NCBI GenBank assembly: GCA_023418475.1
Contig: JAEZZO010000068.1
Location: 124,001-188,000 of the forward strand
DNA: 64,000 nucleotides
DNA from: Bacillota bacterium
GTDB lineage: Bacteria; Bacillota; Clostridia; Lachnospirales; Lachnospiraceae
Direction of reading: 5' to 3'
The first letter of the stretch is position 1. Every line of letters starts with the position of its first letter. Below the pieces are notes generated by a model that saw nothing but the letters and a program-made list of their open reading frames with translations, was not told where the DNA came from and searched no databases. Made by a program: the position numbers and the translations under genes. Shown here one piece after another: positions 17,535 through 26,765 of the stretch.

Positions 17535-18740
17535 ATGAAGACTTATCAATTTCTAATGGATTTAGCACTAATCTTACTAAGCACAAAATTATGCGGAATT
17601 GCAACAAAAAGATTTAATATGCCGCAAGTGGTTGGAGCATTACTGGCAGGACTTCTGCTGGGTCCGGCGGTATTTAATATTCTGAATGAAACAGAATTTA
17701 TTATGTCACTTTCTGAAGTTGGAGTAATTGTATTAATGTTTACGGCCGGATTAGAATCCGATATACAGGAACTGAAGAAAACGGGGAAGGCATCCTTTAT
17801 CATAGCACTTTGCGGCGTGCTTGTTCCGCTGGCAGGAGGATTCGGGGTTGCATTCCTGTTTAACAAGCCTGGGGTTCAATATAATGATGCATCTGCGAGC
17901 ATATTGTTGCAGAATATCTTTATTGGTGTGATACTTACGGCTACCTCGGTAAGTATCACCGTAGAGACCTTGAAAGAATTAGGTAAATTAAATTCTAAGG
18001 TAGGAAATGCTATTATGGGGGCGGCTATTATAGACGATATCCTTGGAATTATTGCATTGACAGTTATTACAGGTACTGCGGACGAGACCATTAATGTTGG
18101 ATTTGTACTTCTGAAAATTTTAGCTTTTTTTATCTGCTCGGGTATTGTTGGGGTTGTTTTCTTTTATATTTTCAAAAAGATTACAGACCGGTATCAGAAA
18201 GATATGAGAAGGTATGTAATTATTGCCTTTGTATTTTGCCTGCTAATGGCATATTGCGCAGAAGTATTCTTTGGCGTTGCAGATATTACAGGAGCATACA
18301 TAGCGGGACTGGTACTTTCCAACTCAAAATATGCAAAATATATTTTGAACAGATTTGAAGTTGTTTCGTATGTATTATTGTCTCCGATTTTCTTTGCCAG
18401 TATCGGACTTAAGGTTATCATTCCAAAGATGAATTTCGATATCGTATTATTTTCACTGTTATTAGTAATCGTTGCCCTTGCAACTAAAATCTTAGGCTGT
18501 GGTTTCAGTGCGAAGGCCTGCTCCTATACGAACAAAGAAAGTCTGCAGATAGGAGTAGGAATGATTTCAAGAGGAGAGGTTGCTTTAATTGTAGCAAGTA
18601 AAGGGGCGGCAGTCGGACTGATGTCCAGTTCTTATTTCGGTCCGATTATTATTGTGGTCCTGGTTACGACAATTATAGCTCCAATCCTGTTAAAATTAAC
18701 GTTCCGGACGAAAGGCAAAAGTACAGCAAATTCTATATAA
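17535..18740 (+). CDS. Cation/proton antiporter, CPA2 family
   Basis: This 401-residue membrane protein resembles Kef/NapA-type Na+ or K+/H+ antiporters. About twelve helices are visible, with the early PQVVGALLAGLLLGP motif near residues 30-44, and the central GAAIIDDILGI segment near 160-170 that carries the paired aspartates of electrogenic CPA2 exchangers. There is no C-terminal TrkA-N domain, so it is a Na+/H+ exchanger type rather than a KefB-length protein. GGGAGG precedes the ATG at 17535. The stop overlaps by eight bases the stop of the convergent LuxR gene. Likely roles are pH and sodium homeostasis. Confidence 0.88.
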   Translation: MKTYQFLMDLALILLSTKLCGIATKRFNMPQVVGALLAGLLLGPAVFNILNETEFIMSLSEVGVIVLMFTAGLESDIQELKKTGKASFIIALCGVLVPLAGGFGVAFLFNKPGVQYNDASASILLQNIFIGVILTATSVSITVETLKELGKLNSKVGNAIMGAAIIDDILGIIALTVITGTADETINVGFVLLKILAFFICSGIVGVVFFYIFKKITDRYQKDMRRYVIIAFVFCLLMAYCAEVFFGVADITGAYIAGLVLSNSKYAKYILNRFEVVSYVLLSPIFFASIGLKVIIPKMNFDIVLFSLLLVIVALATKILGCGFSAKACSYTNKESLQIGVGMISRGEVALIVASKGAAVGLMSSSYFGPIIIVVLVTTIIAPILLKLTFRTKGKSTANSI

Positions 18741-21363
18741 TTTTATTCTCCCGGGCAGCCTCCACTGCTTTCAGCCTTGAGGATACGCCAAGTTTTCCGT
18801 AAATGCTGAGAACATGAGTTTTTACAGTTGCCTGGGAGATACATAGCTTTTCAGAAATTTCCTTATTTGTAATTCCAAGTGCAAGCTCCTTCATGATTTC
18901 TGCTTCTCGCACCGTCAGAAGGGGCTTTTGTGTTGTTTCAAACTGCCGATTCTCACAGATCTGCACAGCATCCCGAAGAAAAGAAAGTTCCGCAGCATTA
19001 ACCAGCCTGGGGTTATGCGCTATATCATTAAGAAGCCGGCTAAGCAATGGCAGCAAAGTCTTCCGGTCGAGGTAAATCGGGAGAAGAATTCTGTTCTTAT
19101 AGGAATAGTGTATTACTTCTAAAACAAGGTTTTGCATTTCACGGTTGTAGCTTTCTGCTTTTTTTGTATTGACCAGCATATAAATCTTTGCAATACCAGC
19201 TTCTACAAGGCGTAGAATATTATTGCTTTTGCGAGCGAAGATAAGAACTTCCTCTATTTTTGCAGCAGCATTATTTACTTCGCCCTTCCAATAGAGCAGC
19301 CTGGCCTCCAGTAATTTGATAAAGGGCTGGCGGGCAAAATCTCTTTCTAAGTGTATTTCTTTCAGCGTCAGCTCCGTGAGTTCCTCGCTTATTAATTCCA
19401 GGCACACCAGTTCATATAAAAGTCGGGACATTGTTAGGATACTGTATTTGGAATAGGCAGTAATCATATTTTCAACTTCTTCCTTCCCTTTGGTATCCTC
19501 CCCGGTTAAGAACAACATTTCAGCCTTATGATAAAGCAGTGTGACTAAGGCTACTTCTAATGTGATTTTCTTTTGCTGCACGATGTTCTCACACACAGAG
19601 ATTGTTTCCTTAGCTTTGGAAAGCTCCATTCTTCGCATGTAAACACCAAGAATACCAAAGTAATAATTTGATTCCATTCCAAGCATCCCGGAGGTAGTTC
19701 TGATTTGATTTTCATTTTGCATATAGCAGTCAAGACTGTCCCCCAGCCGTCCCATTTCTTCGTAAACCTGGGCAAGCTGATTATAAGCGAAAAAATTGAC
19801 ATAGGGATTACTTTCACCAATGATAGCAAGAGCCAGACGAATGCATTTTTCTGCTTCCTCATATTCCATCTTCTCCATCAGGGCAGTAGAATTTTCAATT
19901 AGAATAAATGCTTTTCCTGTGGTATTCAGATTCATCTTTTCAATTTGTTCATAAGGAAGCGCTTTAAATTTCAGAAGCTTCCTCTTATCCTGTGAAACAT
20001 ATATTTCTGCAAAGCTTAGTAAGTGAAACAGAGCTGTATCTTCATATTTTTCCTTGAATTTTGTATAAAGCTCTCGGCTGCGTCCAAGATCATTCATTTT
20101 CCAGATATCATACAAAAAGCACAGAGCGGATAATTCAGCATGCTCTACCAGACTGTCTACCGGAATTTTATCCAGATAGGGAATTAGCTCGAAGCAATTA
20201 TCACAGCTGTCTACAACTCGAAGCATGCTGGAATAATCCTTATTTCTCTCATAGAGCTGCAAGGCTTCTTCGTAATCTGGCTGCTCCTCCAGATAGGCGG
20301 CAACACGGCTTCTGTACTCCTTACCCGTTTCTTCTGGAAGCCTATGAAACAGCTGCCTTAAAAATTCGGAAAAAATATTATGGTAACGATAGATTTCCAG
20401 TTGTTCATCCAGTACGATAATAAAGAGATTCTTACCAATCAATGTTTCCATTATCTCCTGGAAGGCAGTATGACTGATATCAGGAAAGAGAACAGAACAT
20501 ATTCCATAATTAAAATAAGAAAATTCCCCTGTACGAACCAGAAAATCCTTCTCTGCATCGTCCAGTTTCTCGAACAGTTCACGGTTTAAGTAAGCTGCCG
20601 CAATACCGCCCCCGGCTTTTAGAAGCTCCCTGGAATGTCCGCCCATGGACTTGGCGGCAACAACAAGCTGCAGACCGCCGATCCAGCCTTCGGCGTACTG
20701 ATTAAGCTTTATGAGCTGTTGTGCGTCCTCTTGTACAGCAAGTGTATATTTTAAAAAGTCCAGCCCCTCCTCTTTCGACAGATACATCTGGCCGCTGCCG
20801 ATAAACAGAAGCCGGCCAGACATAGCCAGAGGCCCCAGGTATACAGGAGGTTCTTCTCTCGAAAGCATGAAAAGATGCAGATTTTCCGGCATGGCTTGCA
20901 AGAATATTTCAAAGGACGAAATCAACTCCGGATCGGTCATGGAATGGACATCGTCTAGCACCAGATAATAATCCTTATTTGATGGGATATGATTAATCAG
21001 CATAATGATCAGGTGCTCAATGCTGCGGACATCAGGACTTTTTTTTATAAAATCCACAAAGTGCTCTCCATCCTCCAAAAATGGTGAGAGAGCAGTGGCT
21101 AAATAAAGCCAGAAGCAATAAAGATTATCAATTCCGGAATCCATTGAAAGCCATCCGACCGTAGCTATCTTTCTTTCACGGAGAAAGGAGGAAACCAGAG
21201 TGGTCTTACCGGTGCCTGCACCGCCTTGAATAAAAATGACACTCATTTCGGCTGCAGTATCCAGCTGCTGAAATAATTCCCTGCGTACAATATAATTTTT
21301 TCTGGGTGTTGGGATCTTGAGCTTCGTGGATAATAAGGTATTGTTTCCGAAATCTATCTTCAT
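18733..21363 (-). CDS. MalT-like LuxR family ATP-dependent regulator
   Basis: This 876-residue signal-transduction ATPase (STAND class) carries Walker A GGAGTGKTT at residues 47-55, a DDVHS Walker B-type stretch near 130, a long TPR-like helical region from about 350 to 800, and a C-terminal LuxR helix-turn-helix (LTVREAEIMKELALG, then ATVKTHVLSIYGKLGV). MalT relatives bind an inducer and ATP, oligomerise and activate transcription. The frame opens at 21417, but AAGGGG and the normal N-terminus point to the ATG at 21363. It is the last gene after an ABC-2 exporter on the same strand, 60 bases downstream, so control of that exporter is plausible. The inducer is unknown. Confidence 0.88.
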   Translation of the reverse strand: MKIDFGNNTLLSTKLKIPTPRKNYIVRRELFQQLDTAAEMSVIFIQGGAGTGKTTLVSSFLRERKIATVGWLSMDSGIDNLYCFWLYLATALSPFLEDGEHFVDFIKKSPDVRSIEHLIIMLINHIPSNKDYYLVLDDVHSMTDPELISSFEIFLQAMPENLHLFMLSREEPPVYLGPLAMSGRLLFIGSGQMYLSKEEGLDFLKYTLAVQEDAQQLIKLNQYAEGWIGGLQLVVAAKSMGGHSRELLKAGGGIAAAYLNRELFEKLDDAEKDFLVRTGEFSYFNYGICSVLFPDISHTAFQEIMETLIGKNLFIIVLDEQLEIYRYHNIFSEFLRQLFHRLPEETGKEYRSRVAAYLEEQPDYEEALQLYERNKDYSSMLRVVDSCDNCFELIPYLDKIPVDSLVEHAELSALCFLYDIWKMNDLGRSRELYTKFKEKYEDTALFHLLSFAEIYVSQDKRKLLKFKALPYEQIEKMNLNTTGKAFILIENSTALMEKMEYEEAEKCIRLALAIIGESNPYVNFFAYNQLAQVYEEMGRLGDSLDCYMQNENQIRTTSGMLGMESNYYFGILGVYMRRMELSKAKETISVCENIVQQKKITLEVALVTLLYHKAEMLFLTGEDTKGKEEVENMITAYSKYSILTMSRLLYELVCLELISEELTELTLKEIHLERDFARQPFIKLLEARLLYWKGEVNNAAAKIEEVLIFARKSNNILRLVEAGIAKIYMLVNTKKAESYNREMQNLVLEVIHYSYKNRILLPIYLDRKTLLPLLSRLLNDIAHNPRLVNAAELSFLRDAVQICENRQFETTQKPLLTVREAEIMKELALGITNKEISEKLCISQATVKTHVLSIYGKLGVSSRLKAVEAARENKII

Positions 21364-21423
21364 TTTTTTAGCCCCTTTTCTTTCTATTCTAGTGCAACAG
21401 GGGAGGTTTTGCAACATGGAAGC

Positions 21424-22404
21424 TTAGCCTCTCTTCACATACTTTTTTTGAAGCAGGACGCAGGATACGATTAATAGGAGGGCTGAAAAGGATACGACAT
21501 AGATCGTGGAAAGCAGGAAGGAAGAAGTTATGTTACCGTCTATAGTATCTGCAATATTTAAGATTTGTTTCTGCGGAATAACCTTAATAAGGGTGTCCAG
21601 TGTGGCATTATTTCTGGAAAAGGAATAAAAAGCACCGCTTAGAATGGAAGCCAGTATGGTAATGGAATTGCCTAACATGTTTGCGTTGTCGGGTTTTTGA
21701 ATTAAGGTATTTAAAAATAATGCAACGCTGCTTCCTAGAAAGCCGATTAGCAGGAAAAAGAAAAGAAACCGGGAGATGCTAAAGCCTACATCTATACCGC
21801 CAAGCTTCATTCCTGCAATCAGTACAAACTGAGGAAGGAACAAGCTAAGAGAGAAGGCGAGATTGGCCGCGATATACCAGAAGAAGGAAACCGGAGCAGC
21901 AAAAATTCTGCCCAGCTGTCCCTGCTCCTTGTCGTCTGCAAAATAAGCCATGTTACTGAAAGATATCATTAAGAGAAACATTAACATAAAGCCTACGATA
22001 GCTTGCCCAGGGCCTCTTTCCTTATAGTTTCCCGTAACCGGTGTATTGGGATTGTTCAGTAAAGCCATTAATATTGTTTGAAATTCTTTGCTTTTTATAG
22101 TCTCAATCTTTAATGCTCCCTGTGAATCTGTGTAAAGATAGGCATCATATTTTTGCTCATACAGGTCCGAAAGAGGTGGTTTCTTCTCCGTTCTGGATAC
22201 CTTAATTCGGCTTGAAGAGGTAATACTGAAGAGGGTAGTGTCCTGCCCAATAACTGCCACATGAGCAAATTGGCTGACGTGATTGGACAAATAGGCTCCT
22301 AACAAAATAGAGCCCATGGATAGGATGGTTATCACCGCATAAGGAATTACTCGTGTCCAGGCTCTTTGATAATTTGTTTTTAATACTGTAATAAATGTGA
22401 TCAT
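21424..22404 (-). CDS. ABC-2 type exporter permease
   Basis: This 326-residue membrane subunit has one N-terminal helix (residues about 20-42), an extracytoplasmic loop of roughly 110 residues and five more helices from about 145 onward, the layout of ABC-2 membrane proteins of the DrrB/YhgE type. Its ATG overlaps the TGA of the upstream permease in an ATGA, with GGAGG inside the preceding gene, so the two are translationally coupled. With the second permease and the ATPase at 23155 it forms one exporter, probably for a lipid, peptide or drug; the substrate cannot be told. Confidence 0.85.
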   Translation of the reverse strand: MITFITVLKTNYQRAWTRVIPYAVITILSMGSILLGAYLSNHVSQFAHVAVIGQDTTLFSITSSSRIKVSRTEKKPPLSDLYEQKYDAYLYTDSQGALKIETIKSKEFQTILMALLNNPNTPVTGNYKERGPGQAIVGFMLMFLLMISFSNMAYFADDKEQGQLGRIFAAPVSFFWYIAANLAFSLSLFLPQFVLIAGMKLGGIDVGFSISRFLFFFLLIGFLGSSVALFLNTLIQKPDNANMLGNSITILASILSGAFYSFSRNNATLDTLIKVIPQKQILNIADTIDGNITSSFLLSTIYVVSFSALLLIVSCVLLQKKYVKRG

Positions 22405-23141
22405 AGATAATCCTCCGTTTTAAATAGCAGACTGCAGCCCAGAACCAATAAGGCGGATACAAGAATACTTCCAAACATTACGGATCCGAAAAGATGCAGA
22501 TTATTGTCAATTGCGATTTCGAAAAAAGCTTCATTTAACCATTTGACTGGCGACAAGCGGGATAGGATAATCATAGCACTGCCAAGTCCGTCCAGTGAGA
22601 AAAAGGTTCCACCCAGTAAGGCAAGGAGGCTGATAAAAGTACTGAGGAGAGTACTTGCAGCCTCTTCAGTATGAAGAAGACAGCAAAAGAAAATGCCAAG
22701 CGCTGCCGCTCCAAACTCTACCGGTATCATAAGAAGCAGAAAGTAGATCGGAGAATTTCCCAGGGTTAATCCGAAAGCAGAGCAGAAAATAGCTAAAAAA
22801 AGAAAATGTAAAATTGTATCAAAGAGAAAGGAAGCTGCTATTTTTGAAAAATACACCTGAAAGCTCCCGGCAGGAGAGTAAATAATTCGAAGGTTTGGTT
22901 TTCGGATATCCCGTTCCATAAAGCAATTGGAAGCGGTCATTGCTCCGTTTAGTATGCTGTAGATAATAAAGGTGATAACATAGTACTGGTAAGAGGCTTT
23001 GCTGCTTTGATAGGCTCCCCCTGTCAGAAAGCCCATGATTAAGGTAATAAGAAAGATAAAAATCGTATTGTATCCAATTAATACTGGATTTCTAAACAGG
23101 TTTTTCAGATCCATTTTTAATATGGTTAAGAAACTATACAT
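22401..23141 (-). CDS. ABC-2 type exporter permease
   Basis: This 246-residue, six-helix membrane protein is the partner of the permease encoded just downstream. It lacks the large external loop of that partner and begins with the usual short amphipathic stretch MYSFLTILKMDLKNLFRNP. AGGAGG lies just before its ATG, 13 bases after the ATPase stop. The three genes form an operon on the minus strand that continues into the MalT-like regulator. Confidence 0.87.
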   Translation of the reverse strand: MYSFLTILKMDLKNLFRNPVLIGYNTIFIFLITLIMGFLTGGAYQSSKASYQYYVITFIIYSILNGAMTASNCFMERDIRKPNLRIIYSPAGSFQVYFSKIAASFLFDTILHFLFLAIFCSAFGLTLGNSPIYFLLLMIPVEFGAAALGIFFCCLLHTEEAASTLLSTFISLLALLGGTFFSLDGLGSAMIILSRLSPVKWLNEAFFEIAIDNNLHLFGSVMFGSILVSALLVLGCSLLFKTEDYL

Positions 23142-23154
23142 GGTATAACACCTC

Positions 23155-24093
23155 CTAATCCCTTAAGGTTCGTCCGGTCAGTTTTAAGAATACAGTCTCA
23201 AGACTGGCGGATTCAGTGGATATATTTAATATTTTTTCATTATGATCACTTAAGAGTGCTATGATACGGTCAAGATTTTCAATATTCTTCAAAACTGTGA
23301 TTTCGAGGCGGTTTTCTTCTGATTTTATACTTTTCAGTCCCTCGATCGTGAAAAATAAATCTTTATTTGTCTGCATTGCCTCTTCCAGTTCAATGCAGTA
23401 TCTCTTTTCATTTTCAATATCTGCCTTCAGGCTATCCTTCGTTCCTTCGGCTATAATTACTCCGTGATCCATTATCATAATACGGGAAGATATTGTCTCC
23501 ACTTCCTCCATGTAATGTGTTGTATAGATGACAGTCATTCCTTCCTCTCTGAGCTTTTGAATGGAACTTAGTATATGATTTCTGCTTTGCGGATCAATTC
23601 CTACAGTAGGTTCATCCATAATAACCAGAGCCGGCTTGTGTACAATAGCACAGGCAATATTCAATCTGCGTTTCATTCCGCCGGAATATGTCTTTACTTT
23701 ATCCTTACTCCTGTTTTCCAGGCCGGAAAACAGGAGAGCTTCCTCCACTGCTTTGTTTAAGGCTTTTCCCTTCAGGCCGTATAAGGAAGCAAAGAAGCGG
23801 AGATTGCTCTGTGCACTTAACTCCTCATACAGGGAAATATCTTGCGGAACAATACCGATTGATCTTTTATATGCCTTTAATTGATTTCCAATCTTCTTGC
23901 CTCGGAAGAGTACCTCACCGGTATCGCTTCCTAAAGCTGCGGTAAGAATATGAATGGTTGTGCTTTTTCCCGCACCATTGGGACCGAGAATGCAGAAGAT
24001 TTCTCCGGTTTCAACCTGAAAGCTTACATTATTTAAGACTTTTTTATCCTGAAAGCTTTTGCTAAGGCCTTGTACTTCTAATAAATTACTCAT
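23155..24093 (-). CDS. ABC exporter ATP-binding protein
   Basis: This 312-residue ATPase energises the two ABC-2 permeases downstream. Walker A GPNGAGKST is at residues 37-45, the signature is YSGGMKRR, Walker B is LVIMDEPTVG, and the switch histidine is in YTTHYMEE. The C-terminal 90 residues form the extra domain common in DrrA/CcmA-type drug exporters. The frame opens at 24129, but GGAGG five bases upstream supports the ATG at 24093. First gene of the exporter operon. Confidence 0.92.
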   Translation of the reverse strand: MSNLLEVQGLSKSFQDKKVLNNVSFQVETGEIFCILGPNGAGKSTTIHILTAALGSDTGEVLFRGKKIGNQLKAYKRSIGIVPQDISLYEELSAQSNLRFFASLYGLKGKALNKAVEEALLFSGLENRSKDKVKTYSGGMKRRLNIACAIVHKPALVIMDEPTVGIDPQSRNHILSSIQKLREEGMTVIYTTHYMEEVETISSRIMIMDHGVIIAEGTKDSLKADIENEKRYCIELEEAMQTNKDLFFTIEGLKSIKSEENRLEITVLKNIENLDRIIALLSDHNEKILNISTESASLETVFLKLTGRTLRD

Positions 24094-24293
24094 TATTACC
24101 TCCGTTTCTGCGCCTGCCCTTTTGCGCATTCAAATTGTATCCTGCATGTTATCTCTAACCTGCAAGAATAATTGTAGTATTCGATTGTCAAAAGCCATCA
24201 AAAATTATAATAGTTGAATATATATGCAGTCATATTCAATTTAAAATCTGACTTTTGGCACTCAAATCCTAAAAATAATTATAGTGAAATAAA

Positions 24294-24322
24294 ATAAAAA
24301 AAAATCAACCGTTCGGTTGATT
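24294..24322 (-). terminator. Rho-independent terminator of the carbamate kinase gene
   Basis: On the minus strand AATCAACCG, AA, CGGTTGATT is followed by at least eight T. A third arm, CGGTTGATT plus T-run at 24327-24341 on the plus strand, can replace one of the two, giving a terminator in the other direction as well. Confidence 0.75.
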
Positions 24323-24422
24323 CTAACGGTTGATTTTTTTGAAGGCAGGTTGAGAAGGCTGCCGGATAATATGTTATGTTCTATTATTAGAGATGCTGCT
24401 AAGAAGGGACTGTAAGTGTAAT

Positions 24423-25355
24423 CTAAGCCGTAATAACAGTACCGCTTACACCCATTAAGCATTGACGGGCATTGTTTAAATGACCGATAATCGCTTTGCG
24501 TCCTTCCTTCTTATTTACGAAATCAATACTTGCTTCGATTTTAGGAAGCATGGAGGTAGGCGGAAATTGTCCCTGTGCAATATATTCCTTCGCCTCCGCT
24601 GCTGTTAAGGTATCCAGCAGCTGTTCCTTATCGGTTTTGTAATTGAGAGCTACCTTATTGACACCGGTTAAGAACAATAAGATATCGGCATCCAATTTTT
24701 CTGCCAGTATCTCACTGGTTAAATCCTTTTCGATTACCGCACTGGCACCTTTTAAAATAATACCCTGCTCTAATACAGGGATTCCGCCTCCGCCGCAGGC
24801 AATTACAAGCTGGTTGGCGTCAACAAGTGCCTTGATGGCATCCGCTTCGTAGATATCAATCGGCTTCGGTGCTGCGACGATACGGCGGTAGCCGCCGTTT
24901 TCTTCTGTTACATAATTCCCTTTTTGTATCTCTTCATCGGCCTCTTCCTTAGTCATAAGACGGCCGATTACCTTGGTCGGATGCTGGAATGCCGGATCGA
25001 AGGTATCCACACGAACCTGGCTGATAATGGTGGAAACCGGTTTAAAAATGCCACGCTCCAGGAGTACCGTACGGATTGTGTTCTGCAGGTCATAGCCAAT
25101 ATAGCCCTGGCTTAAAGCACCGCAGACAGACATTGGAGCAACGGTATAGGCATTGTCCGAGTGGCTCAATTCTGTCATTGCCTTATGGAGCATGCCAATC
25201 TGAAGGCCATTGCTGTGTGTGATAATGACCTTATATTTATCCTCCACCAGATCGGCAATCGCATATGCCGCATTAATGATGGATTTCTTCTGTTCCGGAA
25301 AACTTGTTCCGAAAGCGTTTCTGCCTAAAGCAACTACAACTGTTTTCTTCTTCAT
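24423..25355 (-). CDS. arcC: Carbamate kinase-like protein
   Basis: This 310-residue protein of the amino acid kinase fold matches carbamate kinases along its whole length (SVCGALSQGYIGYDLQN, AAPKPIDI, ACGGGGIPV, KDLTSEILAEKLDAD). Canonical enzymes make ATP from carbamoyl phosphate and ADP. Two active-site loops are altered: the usual ALGGNAL reads ALGRNAF (Arg12) and the usual HGNGPQVG reads HSNGLQIG (Ser48, Leu51). The gene stands alone, without arginine deiminase or ornithine carbamoyltransferase nearby, so it may serve purine or agmatine catabolism, or have lost or changed activity. The E. coli YqeA type is the nearest relative I recognise. A terminator follows at 24294-24322. Confidence 0.82.
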   Translation of the reverse strand: MKKKTVVVALGRNAFGTSFPEQKKSIINAAYAIADLVEDKYKVIITHSNGLQIGMLHKAMTELSHSDNAYTVAPMSVCGALSQGYIGYDLQNTIRTVLLERGIFKPVSTIISQVRVDTFDPAFQHPTKVIGRLMTKEEADEEIQKGNYVTEENGGYRRIVAAPKPIDIYEADAIKALVDANQLVIACGGGGIPVLEQGIILKGASAVIEKDLTSEILAEKLDADILLFLTGVNKVALNYKTDKEQLLDTLTAAEAKEYIAQGQFPPTSMLPKIEASIDFVNKKEGRKAIIGHLNNARQCLMGVSGTVITA

Positions 25356-25689
25356 ACAAAAACCCCATTTCTTCTTTCTAAAATAATTAATGTGTATGTC
25401 TGCAGTATTTCAATAACTTAACACCTTAAAGCCTACGAACACCAAAACATAGATAACACACACAGATAAATACCTATTACTAATATAGCATAAGCAGATA
25501 TATGATGTCAAAAAACTTCTGATTGTTTTTGGTTATGGTAGAGAGTTACCGGTGAACAGCATCGATATAGGGAATTACCGGCTCCTGCTTTGCCGGATTA
25601 CCCCTGTGTGACTAAGTCACAGTGGTGAATGCAAGCATATGGAAGAGATACATATGATATAGTATCAATCAAATATCGGAGGTAATCTT
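25356..25689. other. Intergenic region with FNR/CRP-like palindrome
   Basis: No gene is visible. Apart from the palindrome at 25607-25621 there is a small CCGGC/GCCGG inverted repeat at about 25578-25596. The region separates the divergent carbamate kinase and small Cys-rich protein genes and must hold both promoters. Confidence 0.5.
25607..25621. promoter_or_regulatory. CRP/FNR-like operator palindrome
   Basis: TGTGACTAAGTCACA is a perfect 15-base palindrome. The half-sites TGTGA and TCACA are those of the CRP/FNR superfamily, but the spacer is five rather than six bases. It lies 69 bases before the start at 25690. Confidence 0.45.
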
Positions 25690-25848
25690 ATGAGTGATTT
25701 ATCAGCTGCTAATTGTTGCTGTAATAACAAATGCGAAAGTGGAAATAATAATATGATGTTTCTTATTCTGATCCTGTTGCTTATGTGTGGAGGAGGAAAT
25801 GGTATCCTGGGCTGCTTTGGAGGAAATGGTCCCTGCGGCTGCTGCTAG
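25690..25848 (+). CDS. Small Cys/Gly-rich protein with hydrophobic core
   Basis: This 52-residue frame starts with a good ribosome site (CGGAGGT, seven bases before ATG). It has an NCCCNNKC cluster near residues 8-15, a strongly hydrophobic stretch MMFLILILLLM at 22-32, then a glycine-rich end closing CGCC; seven or more cysteines in all. A perfect terminator follows 17 bases after the stop, supporting a real one-gene transcript. It recalls short spore-associated YjcZ-like proteins of Firmicutes in size and hydrophobic centre but differs in its cysteines. Function unknown. Confidence 0.7.
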   Translation: MSDLSAANCCCNNKCESGNNNMMFLILILLLMCGGGNGILGCFGGNGPCGCC

Positions 25849-25865
25849 GAAATGTTAACAAAAAG

Positions 25866-25894
25866 GCTGATGCAAAATATGCATCAGCTTTTTT
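25866..25894 (+). terminator. Rho-independent terminator
   Basis: The nine-base perfect stem GCTGATGCA/TGCATCAGC with a five-base loop is followed by six T. It ends the transcript of the small Cys-rich protein. Confidence 0.9.
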
Positions 25895-26047
25895 GCGGCA
25901 ATCGACGTAAGTAATTCATATAGGTAGTCTGTTGGATGCGGTCCACGGTTCAGCTGAAATAGATATCACTTGTTATAGACATGAATTTCATCTTGCAGTA
26001 TTATATAATGACAGTAGACTTCTTAAAGTAGTAAGGATGGTTATAGG

Positions 26048-26605
26048 ATGGTAAATATGATAAAGAATGATATCTTTGAGATTATCAGGAAATATGGCCC
26101 TTATGGGGCAATATCAGGAATAATAATTCTGGTAATAATATACTGTTTGTTTACACTAAAATCGAAATTACCAATAAAAACACTCTTACATAAATATATA
26201 AAAGAAATTATAATTGCTTATGTGATTTATATTTATTGTTTTGCAGTAATCGCTATTACTTTTGTTTCCAGAGAACCCGGGTCAAGAGATGGGTTAGATT
26301 TGTTGCTTTTTAGCACATTTTCACATAAATTAGAAGATAATATTTATCCGGTAGAGAATGTCATTTTATTTATTCCGTTTGGATTTTTAATGCCGATTTT
26401 GTCGAAAAGATTTCAAAATATGCTACATTGCCTAATATTAGGCAGTATATTTAGTATTATTATCGAGATCAGTCAGTATTTTGCGAAAAGAGGTTATTGT
26501 CAGATAGATGATATTATGACGAACACAATTGGTGCTTTAGTCGGATATATAATTTATTGCGGAATTATAAAATTGGTAGATATGTACAAAATACATAGTA
26601 AATGA
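26048..26605 (+). CDS. VanZ-like membrane protein
   Basis: This 185-residue protein has an N-terminal hydrophobic helix (about 20-37) and a VanZ-type domain from about residue 55 with the motifs NVILFIPFGFLMP, a short basic loop, IEISQYF and QIDDIMTNTIGALVGY. VanZ proteins confer low-level teicoplanin resistance in enterococci, while most family members have no proven role and are thought to act at the cell envelope. It stands alone between two terminators or promoters, and the start could also be the ATG three codons downstream. Confidence 0.85.
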   Translation: MVNMIKNDIFEIIRKYGPYGAISGIIILVIIYCLFTLKSKLPIKTLLHKYIKEIIIAYVIYIYCFAVIAITFVSREPGSRDGLDLLLFSTFSHKLEDNIYPVENVILFIPFGFLMPILSKRFQNMLHCLILGSIFSIIIEISQYFAKRGYCQIDDIMTNTIGALVGYIIYCGIIKLVDMYKIHSK

Positions 26606-26640
26606 ACCTTGTTTTTGAATTCGAATTTCCACTAATATGC

Positions 26641-26669
26641 TTGACTTTTCATTCATTTCCATTTACTAT
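26641..26669 (+). promoter_or_regulatory. Sigma-A promoter of the Big_2 surface protein gene
   Basis: TTGACT at 26641-26646 is followed after 17 bases by TACTAT at 26664-26669. The resulting leader of about 90 bases contains an AAGCC/GGC-type inverted repeat before AAAGGAGAGG. Confidence 0.5.
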
Positions 26670-26765
26670 ATTTTTAGCTAGTAAATAAAAAGCCAACATT
26701 TATGTTATGTTCAAGCTTTGGCATAATTGTGCAATAGGGCGTAATATTTTAAAGGAGAGGATGTA

